From assembly GCA_021014325.1 (NCBI GenBank), contig CM037471.1, positions 24,696,818 through 24,760,817 on the forward strand: 64,000 nucleotides of DNA, read 5' to 3'. Below, piece by piece: positions 21,401 to 30,800 of this stretch; positions within the stretch are counted from its first letter, which is position 1; the number at the start of each line of letters is the position of its first letter. Position numbers and translations under genes: made by a program. Under the pieces are notes generated by a model that ran no database searches, had not been told where the DNA came from, and saw only the letters and a program-made list of their open reading frames with translations. Source of the DNA: Plazaster borealis. Its lineage: Eukaryota; Echinodermata; Asteroidea; Forcipulatida; Labidiasteridae.

Positions 21401-23836
21401 CAATCTTGGGAGCTATATCACTGGCCAATCTTGGGAGCCATCTCACTGGCCAATCTTGGGAGCTATATCACTGGCCAATCTTGGGAGCTATCTCACTGGC
21501 CAATCTTGGGAGCTATGTCACTGGCCAATCTTGGGAGCTATATCACTGGCCAATCTTGGGAGCCATCTCACTGGCCAATCTTGGGAGCCATCTCACTGGC
21601 CAATCTTGGGAGCCATCTCGCTGGCCAATCTTGGGAGCTATATCACTGGCCAATCTTGGGAGCCATCTCACTGGCCAATCTTGGGAGCTATATCACTGGC
21701 CAATCTTGGGAGCCATCTCACTGGCCAATCTTGGGAGCTATCTCACTGGCCAATCTTGGGAGCTATATCACTGGCCAATCTTGGGAGCCATCTCACTGGC
21801 CAATCTTGGGAGCTATCTCACTGGCCAATCTTGGGAGCTATCTCACTGGCCAATCTTGGGAGCTATGTCACTGGCCAATCTTGGGAGCTATATCACTGGC
21901 CAATCTTGGGAGCCATCTCACTGGCCAATCTTGGGAGCTATATCACTGGCCAATCTTGGGAGCCATCTCCCTGGCCAATCTTGGGAGCCATCTCACTGGC
22001 CAATCTTGGGAGCTATCTCACTGGCCAATCTTGGGAGCTATCTCACTGGCCAATCTTGGGAGCTATATCACTGGCCAATCTTGGGAGCCATCTCCCTGGC
22101 CAATCTTGGGAGCCATCTCACTGGCCAATCTTGGGAGCTATCTCACTGGCCAATCTTGGGAGCTATATCACTGGCCAATCTTGGGAGCCATCTCACTGGC
22201 CAATCTTGGGAGCCATCTCACTGGCCAGTCTTGGGAGCTATCTCACTGGCCAATCTTGGGAGCTATATCACTGGCCAATCTTGGGAGCTATTTTGCTGGC
22301 TCATCTTTCTGGCGTGTCTTGGCCGATCGGTCTAGTTCACCTGACCCAAGCTCTGATGTTGTCAGCAGCAGAGTGTGGGTTCGAATCCCGGTCATGACAC
22401 TTGTGCCCTTGAGCAAGGGGCGGCACTTAACCATAATTGCTTCGTAAACAGTTGGGAAGGTATTGCATTCTTCTCTACCATCCAGGCTCCTAGTGGATGA
22501 TACCCTTGCCTACATCCTTACAGACTGTGAAGGGGGTAACCCTGTTTTGGCCCCAGGAGTAGGTGGCGAAGTGCCCCTGGTGACATTTGATTTGGGTCAA
22601 CAAAAAGGAGCAGCCCAAATCAATTAAGTGGAGCCCTCACCTTGAAGTGGCTTTCTGGCCTTGTGATGTTAAGCGAGTCCCATTTTTAAAAAATAAAATA
22701 GAAGAAGTAAGTAATGTGATGACAGGATGGTCATTTAAGCTTCTGTACCATCATATTTTTCAAAGAAGATATAAACTAATCACCTGATAAGTTATGTGCC
22801 TGCTTAAGAAGGGATAGCCCTTTATTTCTAACTCACCCGTTTTGCAAAGAAACAGTTCAGGGTTTTCTGCCCTTTGATGTTACCTGTTGCCTGCAATGAA
22901 GACAAAGAAATTTAGGGTTCATAAGTTGTTAACTCCCAAAACTAATATGTATGGTAGTTCAAGTTTCATTCCATTACAGTACAGTCGCATTAGAATAGAC
23001 CGACATCTTCAATTGTTAGTCTCCCTCTGCTCAACATGTTTAAGATAGCAGCTGCTGACTTTATCTATCATGGAGGGTTGCATTATCGACGCAGGGGTGT
23101 TTTACATCACTGCGCAATGTAAACATTCCCTAGAGACGAAATAACATTCTCTACTTGCCGAACATCAAGTCTTCTCTCCGTTGACCAAAACTTGTAGAAA
23201 GGTAAGGCTCTACCGGGAATTTGTCCTTATAAATACAAAACGTTTGTGCATTTACGTGTATAGGCCTACATTGATTCATAGAAAATGATAATTAACACAA
23301 ATTCTTCTATTAAACCAAGGAAGATAATTAGGACACCGATTGATACATTGCATATTGTTTGTTATTTATTTATTCAAAGAAAAGTCATTCAATCGTCAAA
23401 AACTAAACACTAAAGGATACAAGTACAAAGACCCCCCCCACCCCTTTCCGAATTATTGGACCCAACACAGCTTAACATTGGACAAATATTAGAAAATAGA
23501 AAAGTGTTGTTGGGTGCCCAGTGACTCACACTACCCCCTCACTACCCTCCCCTCCTCTCCCTAGATACACAGACAGTTAGCTTCTCTAATTTTTCTCTTT
23601 TATTTCCTTTTAAAAACAAATCTTTGGGAGCCACAAATTAGAGAAAAAAAGAAAGCTTTTAATATCGGGAAGCACTACATATTATTAAAAGAAGAGTAAT
23701 TTTAGTTTTGGGGATGAAAGTTACTGCATTTACAAGTCTAAAACAACAATTTAAAAACGAGCAGGCCAAAGTGGGCTAGCTACATGGATAACTTGAGACA
23801 TCGTTTACCAACCTCTGATTTCTTTGTCTTGCCCAT
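9340..23836 (-). CDS. DNA2: DNA replication ATP-dependent helicase/nuclease DNA2, N-terminal half (16 exons; helicase part not found)
   Basis: Dna2 trims long Okazaki flaps and resects DNA ends with a RecB-like Fe-S nuclease and an SF1 helicase. Sixteen phase-compatible exons, 5' to 3': 23836-23813, 22890-22837, 20874-20382, 20126-19980, 19570-17718, 17333-17191, 16545-16501, 15664-15503, 15089-15065, 14504-14442, 13910-13825, 12697-12569, 12207-12084, 11824-11726, 11548-11425, 9476-9340. They give 1236 residues in one frame. Residues 16-23 are a canonical PIP box; about 27-857 are low-complexity; from about 860 the similarity to animal DNA2 is clear. Key residues: Fe-S cysteines C971 (IRCMRR), C1230 and C1233 (TCGHC); nuclease D1110 (GKVD), E1134 and K1136 (PLELKTG). 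The fourth cysteine and the whole helicase should follow, but nothing recognisable lies between 9340 and the left edge. Assignment to DNA2 is firm. Exons 4 and 6 have weaker acceptors and the exon 7 donor (GTCATG) is non-consensus. Confidence 0.92.
9711..9935. mobile_element. 225-bp fold-back MITE in a DNA2 intron
   Basis: Imperfect terminal inverted repeats of about 50 bp: left AAAATAATGCTCTCTGGGAA, right end the reverse complement of AAAATAATGCTCTTTGGGAA, both followed by GCCCACAAAAAC-like sequence. Non-coding. Confidence 0.7.
10836..11418. repeat. 24-bp minisatellite in DNA2 intron 15
   Basis: About 24 copies of a unit like CTTGGCCACTCCCCATCTTC plus CCCT, with GGTGAC/TGACGAC variants. The period is a multiple of three, so both strands carry long artificial open frames. 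The strong purine/pyrimidine strand bias could allow triplex or slipped structures. The right edge touches the exon 15 donor. Confidence 0.95.
11425..11548 (-). CDS. DNA2: DNA2 exon 15
   Basis: Encodes LVLYSLMLGD and LGMLLYLKTGAMMAVPATHM, matching VVLYTLL and [20 protein letters not shown] of human DNA2. Its donor (AGAG|GTCAGT) lies directly against a 24-bp tandem array in the next intron. Confidence 0.95.
11726..11824 (-). CDS. DNA2: DNA2 exon 14, catalytic E-x-K
   Basis: 33 codons with PLELKTGRQINSIEHRSQ; human DNA2 has PLELKTGKESNSIEHRSQ. It supplies the E and K of the nuclease active site. Donor CAG|GTAATA. Confidence 0.96.
12084..12207 (-). CDS. DNA2: DNA2 exon 13, catalytic aspartate
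   Basis: Encodes DIEETLWSPRWGTKGKVDLT, nearly identical in pattern to [20 protein letters not shown] of human DNA2. The D of GKVD is the metal-binding catalytic residue. This exon identified the gene. Confidence 0.96.
12569..12697 (-). CDS. DNA2: DNA2 exon 12
   Basis: Encodes EYVGTMRRWADRFLQHYP, aligning with the VEDYLPSFCKWAGDFM helix of the human protein. The splice phase (2 to 2) joins exons 11 and 13 without a stop. Confidence 0.9.
13500..13760 (+). mobile_element. tRNA-derived SINE-like sequence
   Basis: GGTGGCTAGAGTGAATGCAC resembles an A box region and GTTTGATTCC a B box about 45 bp later, followed by a non-tRNA body. The cloverleaf is degraded, so it is a retroposed relative and not a tRNA gene. 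Confidence 0.45.
13825..13910 (-). CDS. DNA2: DNA2 exon 11
   Basis: Encodes the helical segment EGNLLKVVDKVSHRLPYLID after the LHE motif. Acceptor TGTGCTTTAG, donor GACAT|GTAAGT (phase 2). Confidence 0.85.
14178..14345 (+). mobile_element. tRNA-derived SINE, family A
   Basis: The head GCTCGGTGGTCTAGTGGTAA followed by GTTCGAATCCCACCCCGAGT forms a Glu/Gly-type tRNA-like structure. The body has AACTCGGGAAAGTACTGAG and ACATCGGTGTAAGGG. A second copy with the same body is at 60981-61150, which defines the family. Confidence 0.8.
14442..14504 (-). CDS. DNA2: DNA2 exon 10
   Basis: 21 codons, phase 0 to 0. Encodes KPMLLGTMLHEVFDK, which contains the conserved LHE histidine of the RecB-type nuclease. 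Acceptor TTTTCTTTGCAG, donor AAG|GTAGGT. Confidence 0.92.
14725..14955 (-). mobile_element. tRNA-derived SINE, family D
   Basis: On the minus strand, GCTCAGTGGTTTCTTCCCTG is followed by GGTTCGAATCCTGC (B box) and a body with TATCTTCAGCCCTACGG and GTTCACAGTGCAAAGAACGT. The copy at 62715-62895 shares the body (ATCTTCAGCCTACGGGTCAC). Confidence 0.65.
15065..15089 (-). CDS. DNA2: DNA2 exon 9, 25-nt micro-exon
   Basis: Acceptor CTACTTATTTAAG, donor AAA|GTAAGT. It adds only SLLGEKFK, but this matches AVLSETFR at exactly this place in human DNA2, and the frame is kept on both sides. Confidence 0.85.
15503..15664 (-). CDS. DNA2: DNA2 exon 8, first Fe-S cysteine
   Basis: Encodes LLHEGDVVAVHGKF and then LLLTGTSVSRSIRCMRR, closely matching the GD-I-L-G and GTSIASSIRCMRR segments of human DNA2. 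The cysteine is the first Fe-S cluster ligand of the nuclease. Confidence 0.92.
15815..16085 (+). mobile_element. composite tRNA-derived repeat, family C
   Basis: Module A (ATCCCTTGGCTGCCGCTTCC to ATACGGCAGCTAACG) is followed by module B: CTTCTGACTGGCACCCCGAA, a spacer, and a tRNA-like segment GGGCTAGATAGCTCAGTTGG with B box GGTTCAAGTCC. The anticodon stem does not pair, so it is not a tRNA gene. Compare 31600-31925. Confidence 0.75.
16501..16545 (-). CDS. DNA2: DNA2 exon 7
   Basis: A 45-nt exon encoding EKLIRLMCLTEYKQ, a strand of the OB-like entry region. The acceptor TCTTCTCCTGCAG is excellent. The frame into exon 8 requires the weak donor CAGAG|GTCATG rather than the nearby GTAAGC. Confidence 0.7.
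16715..17075 (+). repeat. dispersed repeat, copy 1, with 49-bp tail duplication
   Basis: Shares GTTCTTCAAAGACTGAGGTT, the TTACACACAA segment and AGCGAAAACTTTAGGCGTGT with the copy at 30885-31165 in the same orientation. In this copy the last 49 bp (starting AGGCGTGTAGCAGACACGCT at 16981) are tandemly duplicated from 17030 with one visible base difference. Confidence 0.75.
17191..17333 (-). CDS. DNA2: DNA2 exon 6, start of the conserved region
   Basis: Encodes 47 residues ending RYRVMGIQDIG, which aligns with RYLVLAV near residue 46 of human DNA2. From here on similarity is continuous, which fixes the length of the preceding extension at about 850 residues. The acceptor (TTGTTGATGAAG) is weak; the donor is GGAAG|GTCAGA. 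Confidence 0.75.
17718..19570 (-). CDS. DNA2: DNA2 exon 5, large disordered exon
   Basis: 1853 nt (phase 1 to 0), about 617 residues of low-complexity S/T/K/E-rich sequence. A short acidic helical motif occurs twice: DLLEEMLQEFAETS and DPLEEMLREYSSLASS. PETP also recurs. Near the end is an acidic aromatic stretch (SDELWDGELNDSLFATMDMD), the sort of sequence that often contacts single-strand-binding protein or other partners. Basic patches (KKLSIAAGK, RKRSPCKG) could be nuclear localisation signals. These roles are inference. Confidence 0.85.
19980..20126 (-). CDS. DNA2: DNA2 exon 4
   Basis: 147 nt, phase 1 to 1, encoding a stretch starting VYSPAQQALSTKYHRRLWRL. A stronger-looking acceptor at the CAACAG further in gives a stop codon, so the upstream ACTATCAG acceptor is chosen. 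The donor is GAAG|GTAATT. No function is known for this stretch. Confidence 0.6.
20382..20874 (-). CDS. DNA2: DNA2 exon 3, disordered N-terminal region
   Basis: A 493-nt exon (phase 0 to 1) with acceptor TTTTTGTTTCCAG and donor ACAG|GTTAGT. The encoded sequence is rich in S, T, K, Q and N with no recognisable fold (for example QVQPGARTIVSPHQKSTSKS). Confidence 0.8.
21247..22300. repeat. 25-bp minisatellite in DNA2 intron 2, about 42 copies
   Basis: Very homogeneous units of CACTGGCCAATCTTGGGAGC plus TATCT, TATAT or CATCT. The period of 25 rotates through all frames with no stop, creating three overlapping long open frames that are artefacts. A SINE begins about 10 bp after its right end. Confidence 0.97.
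22311..22690 (+). mobile_element. tRNA-Leu-type SINE (family B relative)
   Basis: GGCGTGTCTTGGCCGATCGG head, GTGTGGGTTCGAATCCCGGT B box, then CACTTGTGCCCTTGAGCAAG and CACTTAACCATAATTGCTTC. The 3' body differs from the 53111-53541 copy, so it is a subfamily or chimera. Confidence 0.75.
22837..22890 (-). CDS. DNA2: DNA2 exon 2, PIP box
   Basis: An 18-codon exon with acceptor TTCATTGCAG and donor CGG|GTGAGT. It encodes GQKTLNCFFAKR, which contains Q-x-x-L-x-x-F-F, the PCNA-interacting PIP box, followed by basic residues. Such a motif next to the start codon would tether the enzyme to PCNA at replication forks. Confidence 0.85.
23813..23836 (-). CDS. DNA2: DNA2 exon 1 (start codon)
   Basis: Encodes MGKTKKSE and ends in phase 0 at GAG|GTTGGT. 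Joining it to exon 2 keeps the frame open, whereas using the next GT four bases on would create an immediate stop. The segment to about 24010 upstream is the likely promoter and 5' UTR; no TATA box is evident. Confidence 0.75.
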
Positions 23837-26800
23837 GTCCAGATAACGTTCGTTAATCTAATTCTGTCTTGAAAATAATCATAAACACCAGTCACCAGCA
23901 AAACTTATTGAAGATGAAGCGGAAGGTTGGTCCGGGATGCTTCACACAGGATCGATGCAGCGGAACGAGAAACGGATCAACATTGCTACCGACTGTGATG
24001 TGACTAATGTTCTATGCAAACATCATTTATTTCTACAGCCGGACCTATATTTTGCCCGTTCCTAATTATTGTGGATTAATTAATGCAACATGAAATGGTC
24101 GATGTTTATATTGCAATGTTTAAAAATCTCAAAAAACCCGTGAATTGAGTGCAAAATCTGCCAAACATCAAAATTCCCCGCGGTTTGGGAAGTATTTGTC
24201 GCCCTCCAGTGTTCAAATTTGTTCAGTTAACCGGAGTGGTGTGGGGGGGGGGGGGGTTGGAACTGGTGAAAGGGCGGTGGGCGGGGTTTGCAACAACGAT
24301 TGGTGATGGGAGGGAGGATGCCGTCAAATTTTCCATTGTACTTGCATTTTGTTATCACTTATTAATTATTCTAATGCGATAATAATTATGAAGGCACATG
24401 GTTCTATGGATCAGAGAATTTGGGACAAATGTACATGTATGTTTCGATTGAAGATTTTTAAACATGACAACAGTATGGGGGAGCCTAAACGCCTCCTCCT
24501 TTCTGCCTTTAGGCCTATATAGCATAAGCAAAAGAGTAATCGATGAGTTTTAGAACCTTAGACTAAGGTATATAGGCTACGATTTCAGTTCGTCATAAAA
24601 GGACTCCAGGTCATGTCTGACAAATTTATCTCTCTGAAGAGTTCCGTAGAGGAAGAGGGGGACCTCACTAGCCATTACACAGAGTCCATGGCAAACAATG
24701 GTCTCTGCTTACTGGTACTCATGTTTCCTACACCATGAACCAATTCGGTAAGGGGTCGAATCAAAACTGCATCATTATGTTTGAGTAGAAATATTAAAAA
24801 CCTTTTTTTAAATGGGATTTTCCAAGCTATTATAGAAATCTGAATTGACACGATTTAGCAGCGAAAGTTGGAGGGTGACGTCACGTGCGAAGGGTTAAGC
24901 CCCCCCCCCCCAAAAAAATATATATATATTTATATAAAATTTGTAGGGGAGATGGCCTTAGCTTTCGATCCAAACCGGACCTTCGTCAGAGGCATAAACA
25001 AACACAGACACAAACATATCCATTTATAACAAAAAGAGGAGCAAAGGATTAAGGGAAGGTATCCAGAAAAAAACGGAAAAACTATAGCCAATTAAAGCTA
25101 TTAATTTACAAACAATATGGTGGCCAACGACCAACCAGAGCAAGGTAGGGAGGACAAAGGATGGTCAGTGTGAAAGGGTGGATCACTGGACCATAAAGAT
25201 GGTAACTGCATATATATATATTTGTTTTGCATCTAGAACCGCGCCTCCCCCAACAAGGACTCTATTCAATCTCCAGTTTTGTTTAGTTAGTCTTTTAACG
25301 ACGTCCCCATTAGCCTTTTGAAATATGGTGGACACTATAGAAGTGCACTGTTTGGTTCCCGGTGTACACAACAAATTTACCCAAACATGTGTCGTAGTAT
25401 TGTGTCCACCTCTCAAACTGGCCTATTGGCTTTGGACACAAAATTAAACCAAGGACTGACGTCATTTGTCTCTGATCACACCATGCACCAGATCTCTTAG
25501 AGTTAAAGTCAACTAGGACATTGTTGTCCTGACGACTCCATGCAACGTCACGCAAAATCCATGCAACACAAGGTCTGTGTTCGCACTAAGTAACAAACCA
25601 CTTATCCCTAATTAGTTATCACACAAGCGCAAATGGAAAACTGAGAAATAGTAGCACTACTGCATTCCATTATATGGGATGCATACACGCCAAATTTTCC
25701 GTATTCCACGAGCACGTGTGATAACAAATTTATCTTCAAGCAAACTTGATGCGCAGATTAACGCAATATGCGGTGTTGGAACAGCCGCTGTTTGTGTTTA
25801 CTTAGCTTACAATAGCACAATACGGGGAGTTAGAACAGCGCAATACACAGTGTGTGATGTGCACCATGTGATACAGGTTTATATCACACATTTTGTTACT
25901 ATGGATCGACCAATCAGAATCAGGGATTCAAGTTGGTTTCAAGAATACAAATATTACCTCTCTTCAGTTTGTCAGTGCAGTCAACACAGCTTGCGTAACA
26001 CAGTCGGCATAAATTCACAATTTGACACTTCGAGCCGGATGTTGGAGGTCCAGAAATATTTCAACATTTTCTCCCAAGTTTCCAGATTTTATTTCAATTT
26101 TATTTATTTCATTGTTCGTTTTAAATGTAATTATGCTACCAATATTGTTTTGGGGGTGGAAAAATAGTGAAGTGACAAAAATAATAATCACACAAAATTG
26201 CCACTGCATTAATCTTATAGCTGATGGCTCAGAGGTGCCAAGAAGCTCAATGGTGACCTCTTACCGTCGCGAGACTTACACGGTCTATTCCTACTCATGG
26301 TAGACCTGACGCGCATGGACAATCTGGAACATGGGGCCTTTTCTAAACATCCGCTTGTGCTCCGGCTCCGGCTTTGGCTCTGTCATCAATTTTGGAGCAG
26401 TGTACATTTTGTTCAATATTTCTAACATCAAACGAAGCCTGATGCCTGGAGCCAGAGACCAAGCTGAGGTTTGGGAAAAACCCATGGAAAGGAAATTTTG
26501 GGGTGATCAAATTTGCTTCCATTACTGCCTCTTATAGAAATGCAGTTGATCGTTATTTCCCATTGCTACAAACTCAAGGCCCGCCTTCTGTAGACAGGAT
26601 AGGTGGCGTCAACAGAAAATGGGCAAATAAATAGGATCAAAGGGTTATTTTACAATTTTAAACTGCAAAACATAATCAAACTAGTGACTTCCTTGATAGC
26701 CATAGTTCAAGACACCTGTTATTCATTCTGTTTTGGTCCTATCACCGCAGAAGGGCGCTAATTCTTAAACAAAATGACTCGCACAATCTACTCAAAGTAA

Positions 26801-27340
26801 ATATCACATAGTGTTGAATAAAATATATGTATTTATTAATCAAAAGGAACACATCATTTGACTGGCGGTCTATTCGGATGAAACAACAGCAATCATTTCA
26901 GTTTGATTGAAAATTACAATTAAATGAAACATAAATTTTTCCATTATTTTATCAGTACATAGGTTTCATCCTGGCCATGATAAGAGTGCTTGGTTGGTGT
27001 ATAAATTGTCTTGCAATGGGGGACTTTTGAATGGTATGTAAGTTTGCAGCTACCTAGCGTCATGAAAAGTATCCCATACTGTGCCTTAACCAGATGTATG
27101 CTAAATTTCATCAAAGGGCAATATAATTTCATTTCAGAACCTGCCAACAAACAACAGACACATTCACATGTTAACAGTGTGGGATTTTGAAACTTCACAT
27201 GTTAAAACTCATATATGCCAGATTCCTAAGAGATTTGCGAAGTTTAGCATTATGCATGAGACAGTCCAACACATCCACCATACCCAAACCCATTATGTCA
27301 CAAACTATAACAGAACTAAACAAGATCCAATCCTATTGAC
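23837..27340. other. interval between DNA2 and AAMP, repeats and no recognised gene
   Basis: Contains the DNA2 upstream region to about 24010, G and C homopolymer runs (near 24241 and 24900), a partial MITE (24943-25211), and AT-rich sequence. A 162-codon open frame at 25679-26167 (+) has no recognisable motif or splice context and is not called as a gene. Confidence 0.5.
24943..25211 (+). mobile_element. left part of a MITE related to 61739-62136
   Basis: Starts GTAGGGGAGATGGCCTTAGC and follows the left half of the complete copy (CATTTATAACAAAAAGAGGA, AAGGATTAAGGGAAGG, ACTGGACCATAAAGATGGTA). The matching right inverted end is missing. Confidence 0.75.
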
Positions 27341-27835
27341 CAGTATTGTGTAGTAAATTCTACAGGCATTTACTGGATGTGTTCTACCCCTCTGGCGTTT
27401 GAACTTCTTGTATTAATGTAGTTCAGTATTGTGTAGTAAATTCTACAGGCATTTACTGGATGTGTTCTACCTCTCTGGAGTTGGAACTTCTTGTATTAAT
27501 GTAGTTCAGTATTGTACAGTAAATTCTACAGGCATTTACTGGATGTGTTCTACCTCTCTGGAGTTGGAACTTCTTGTATTAATGTAGTTCAGTATTGTAC
27601 AGTAAATTCTACAGGCATTTACTGGATGTGTTCTACCTCTCTGGAGTTGGAACTTCTTGTATTAATGTAGTTCAGTATTGTACAGTAAATTCTACAGGCA
27701 TTTACTGGATGTGTTCTACCTCTCTGGAGTTGGAACTTCTTGTATTAATGTAGTTCAGTATTGTGTAGTAAATTCTGCAAGCATGTACTGGATGTGTTCT
27801 ACCTCTCTGGACGTTGGAGTGAGTACACTCTTGAT
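27341..27835. repeat. 83-bp tandem array overlapping the AAMP stop codon
   Basis: About six copies spaced exactly 83 bp (starts at 27341, 27424, 27507, 27590 and so on). On the AAMP strand each unit contains CCAACTCCAGAGAGGTAG, a near copy of the last AAMP codons and TAG stop (CCAACGTCCAGAGAGGTAG). The array therefore arose by tandem duplication of the AAMP end plus about 65 bp of 3' UTR, and most of the 3' UTR is array. Confidence 0.92.
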
Positions 27836-27874
27836 GAAGTATCGCCAGATGCTGTCAGTATTGTGTTCCCATCG
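27799..27874 (-). CDS. AAMP: AAMP exon 11 and stop codon
   Basis: Encodes [20 protein letters not shown] then RPER and TAG. The last 17 or so bases belong to the 83-bp tandem array, so the true stop is the rightmost of several near-identical copies. Confidence 0.95.
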
Positions 27875-30800
27875 CTGAAAATAAAAAAAATAATACCAAC
27901 AAATAAATAAAAAAAATTGATGCAAGATAAACTATTATTCATTGACCAAGATTTGTATTTCAGAGGAAAAAACAAATGGATGAAACTTTTGGACCAGTAG
28001 CTCACACAGAAACAAAAACTATGTGTACCCATAAACAAAAACCAGTCACTTATCATATTAACGCCATCTTTAGGAAAGGTCCCTGTATCCAACAGGGATC
28101 ATTGACACTGTTTCTCATTACACCAACAAAGGACCAGACTACTGTTTGTTCAAGCCTTGATTTGGTTACATTGCTTTGTATGAGGGGAAAACCATAATGG
28201 CTGAATCACAATAAAGGCCTAGTTCATTAAAGCCAGAAATTACTTAAACAAAACAGTCTCTGATGTGAATAGTGAGTTTGTTCCATTCCCTGGGGCCGGC
28301 TATGGAAAAGGCCTTGTCACCTCTACTACGAGATTTGATGTTAATTAAGTAACAATAAAACCCAAAGCTTATAATCATAAAACCTTGACAAATAAACAAC
28401 ACTACATGACAAACTGACAATTTGTTTTGTTGACGTACTTGCTTATTGTCATATCTAAGATCTCTCCTCTGTGTCCCATCCAAGAAGCCTCTGCTTCACC
28501 AGACCGAGCATCCCATAATAATACTCTACCATCAAGGGCTGCTGTGAAAATCGTTGGTGATCCATTCGGGTCCCACTTTAGGCGTACTATGCCAGCCTAA
28601 TGGGAAACAGAAATAAGTGTCTATCACAAAGCTAATTGACCCCTTGCACCAATGGCACACGCAGCTACTGTCTGCCACGCTCGCCATTTTGGGAGTCAAA
28701 TTGAACATCAAATTATGGCATGTAAATGTTGTGTCACCTAAAATGTGCACTACACTGTATAACACACCAGGACATTGAGTCATAAAATGGCGCAACCAAG
28801 ATTATTGTGATGATGACGTTCGGTGAATTGGGTCAGTTCATATTAATATCATTGGGTTCATTCAAAAGGTCTCACCTCATGCTGACACTGATGTCTTATC
28901 TTCTGTGTAGGTACATCCCATACTCCGAGAGAACCGTTAAGTGACCCTACAGCTGCTAGAAATTGACTGCAACAACAAAAAGACCAAATGATAGGAAATT
29001 AAAGACTTTCTCACTGACCGCACAGTGGCTTCTAGCGAACGCCCTCTCTTGGTAAAATTGTCAAGCCATGTATGTAGTGTTGAATCACTAACAATAACGT
29101 AAGAACAGGTGACCTTTAATATAAAAGTGACTGACCTTTGACACAGTCCCACAGATTCCACTGAGTTGCTGTCACCGATGTTTTGTTTAACCTCCCCGGC
29201 TGAAAAAGTAGCCAACACCTAGACGACAATATATAGAAGAAAAAAAGATAAAAATATTAGCAAAACACCATGTGCCCATCCATGATAAATCATTACGCCA
29301 TTTTGGAGTTAAGTTTGAATGATCGTCTGGTACAACGCCTTGTTTAGTCACAAGTGAATGCTCAGTTTGAATTACCCATCCCCAGATTAAATTTAGTGAT
29401 ATAGTGATACTGGGGCTCACCAAATGATATTTACTTGTCTTTAACAGTTTTTCAAATATGTATTTGGACGATTGATACAGATATGAACTTTATAACAAAA
29501 TATTAGTTACCAATCCTATTTACCTTTGCATTGTTGCTGTTAAGAATCTTAGCTGTGCCGTCAACAGAGCCAGTGAGAACTACAACATTGTTGCTGTGGC
29601 AGTCTAGTGCTGTTACACCACTACTGTGCCCAGTGTTACCTTTGGAGAAACAGCCGGAAAAAAACCCAAACCAAAGAATCACACAAGGGATTTGGCAATC
29701 TTGTGAAGTTCATTTGATAACAGTGGAGGATTACGGGGGTGCTTTTTTTTGTCGGAGTTCTGTAATACCGTTGTGGATATATTTACTGCCCACACAGACC
29801 ATTTGACAAGTGTTTCAGCTGGCAATTGGCCAGCGGACCACCACTAAGGTTGGACCCTGCTGTAGTGGCACAATGCAGTATATGAGGCTTCAGTGTGAAG
29901 TGCTTGCACGATACTCACACGAGTACAAAAATACACATTTTACCCACAAGCTTATTTGGGGAAAAGCTAGTGTGAAAGCAGAGCGGATTTGAACTGCGTT
30001 GAAAATTTTGTATGGTGTGTATGCATTCACCACATGGAATCATATTGCAGGCTGGCATAGTTTATGTGGACAATGTTGAATGGTCACACAGTAGGAGTGT
30101 GTGTACCTGTGAATGTGTGAAGCACTGTGGAATCCTTCAAGTCCCATATTTTGACGGTTCCATCATCATACCCAGCGCAGCATCTCTTCCCTGTTGGATA
30201 ACAAGAATCAAAGCACTAATTTTGACTTCACTTCAACTCAATGCAACATTTTTTTCCACTTCACACACATCAGTAGAATATTTTAATGAACAATAAGATT
30301 TGACACTGTGTGTAAGTGATCACCATGACAAACAAGTCTGCCTTGAGCCATCATCAACTTCAAGCAAAGGCTCGTAAGTCTATGAGCCAGCCACACTCGC
30401 CGGTACACACTTGAGGGACTAACTCTAACATCACTTTTCTTTACAGTGAAAATCTTTTGAAAACTGATACTAATCTAATTTTTTGCAAAGGCTAAGATAG
30501 TTTATTTTAAGTTTTGGATTCTTTGCATCAAGAAAAGTGATATAAAATTAGTCCCTCGATTTGGTACCAGTATGTAATTTCAGCTCCTAGCTCATGGAGT
30601 ACTTATTCCAATTAAAAAAAACTCTAACTGATTGGACAATCAAAAAACGGCATACCATCTGGAAGAACCTTCCCGCATGTTGTTTGGCATCCATGTCCCT
30701 GCATGGTCTTACAGTCCCCACTCAGTACCTTCCACATCCAGACCTGACCTTCTGCAGTACCCCCCAGGAGAACATGGGAGCTGTGGTGCCACCTCAGCCA

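Noticed and set aside
21190..22447. Three overlapping frames of 363-388 codons (SLANLGSYITGQSWE type)
   Set aside because: Result of the 25-bp array between DNA2 exons 2 and 3; the same peptide rotates through every frame.
25679..26167. 162-codon open frame
   Set aside because: No recognisable motif, no splice context, located in repeat-rich DNA; kept only as a note.
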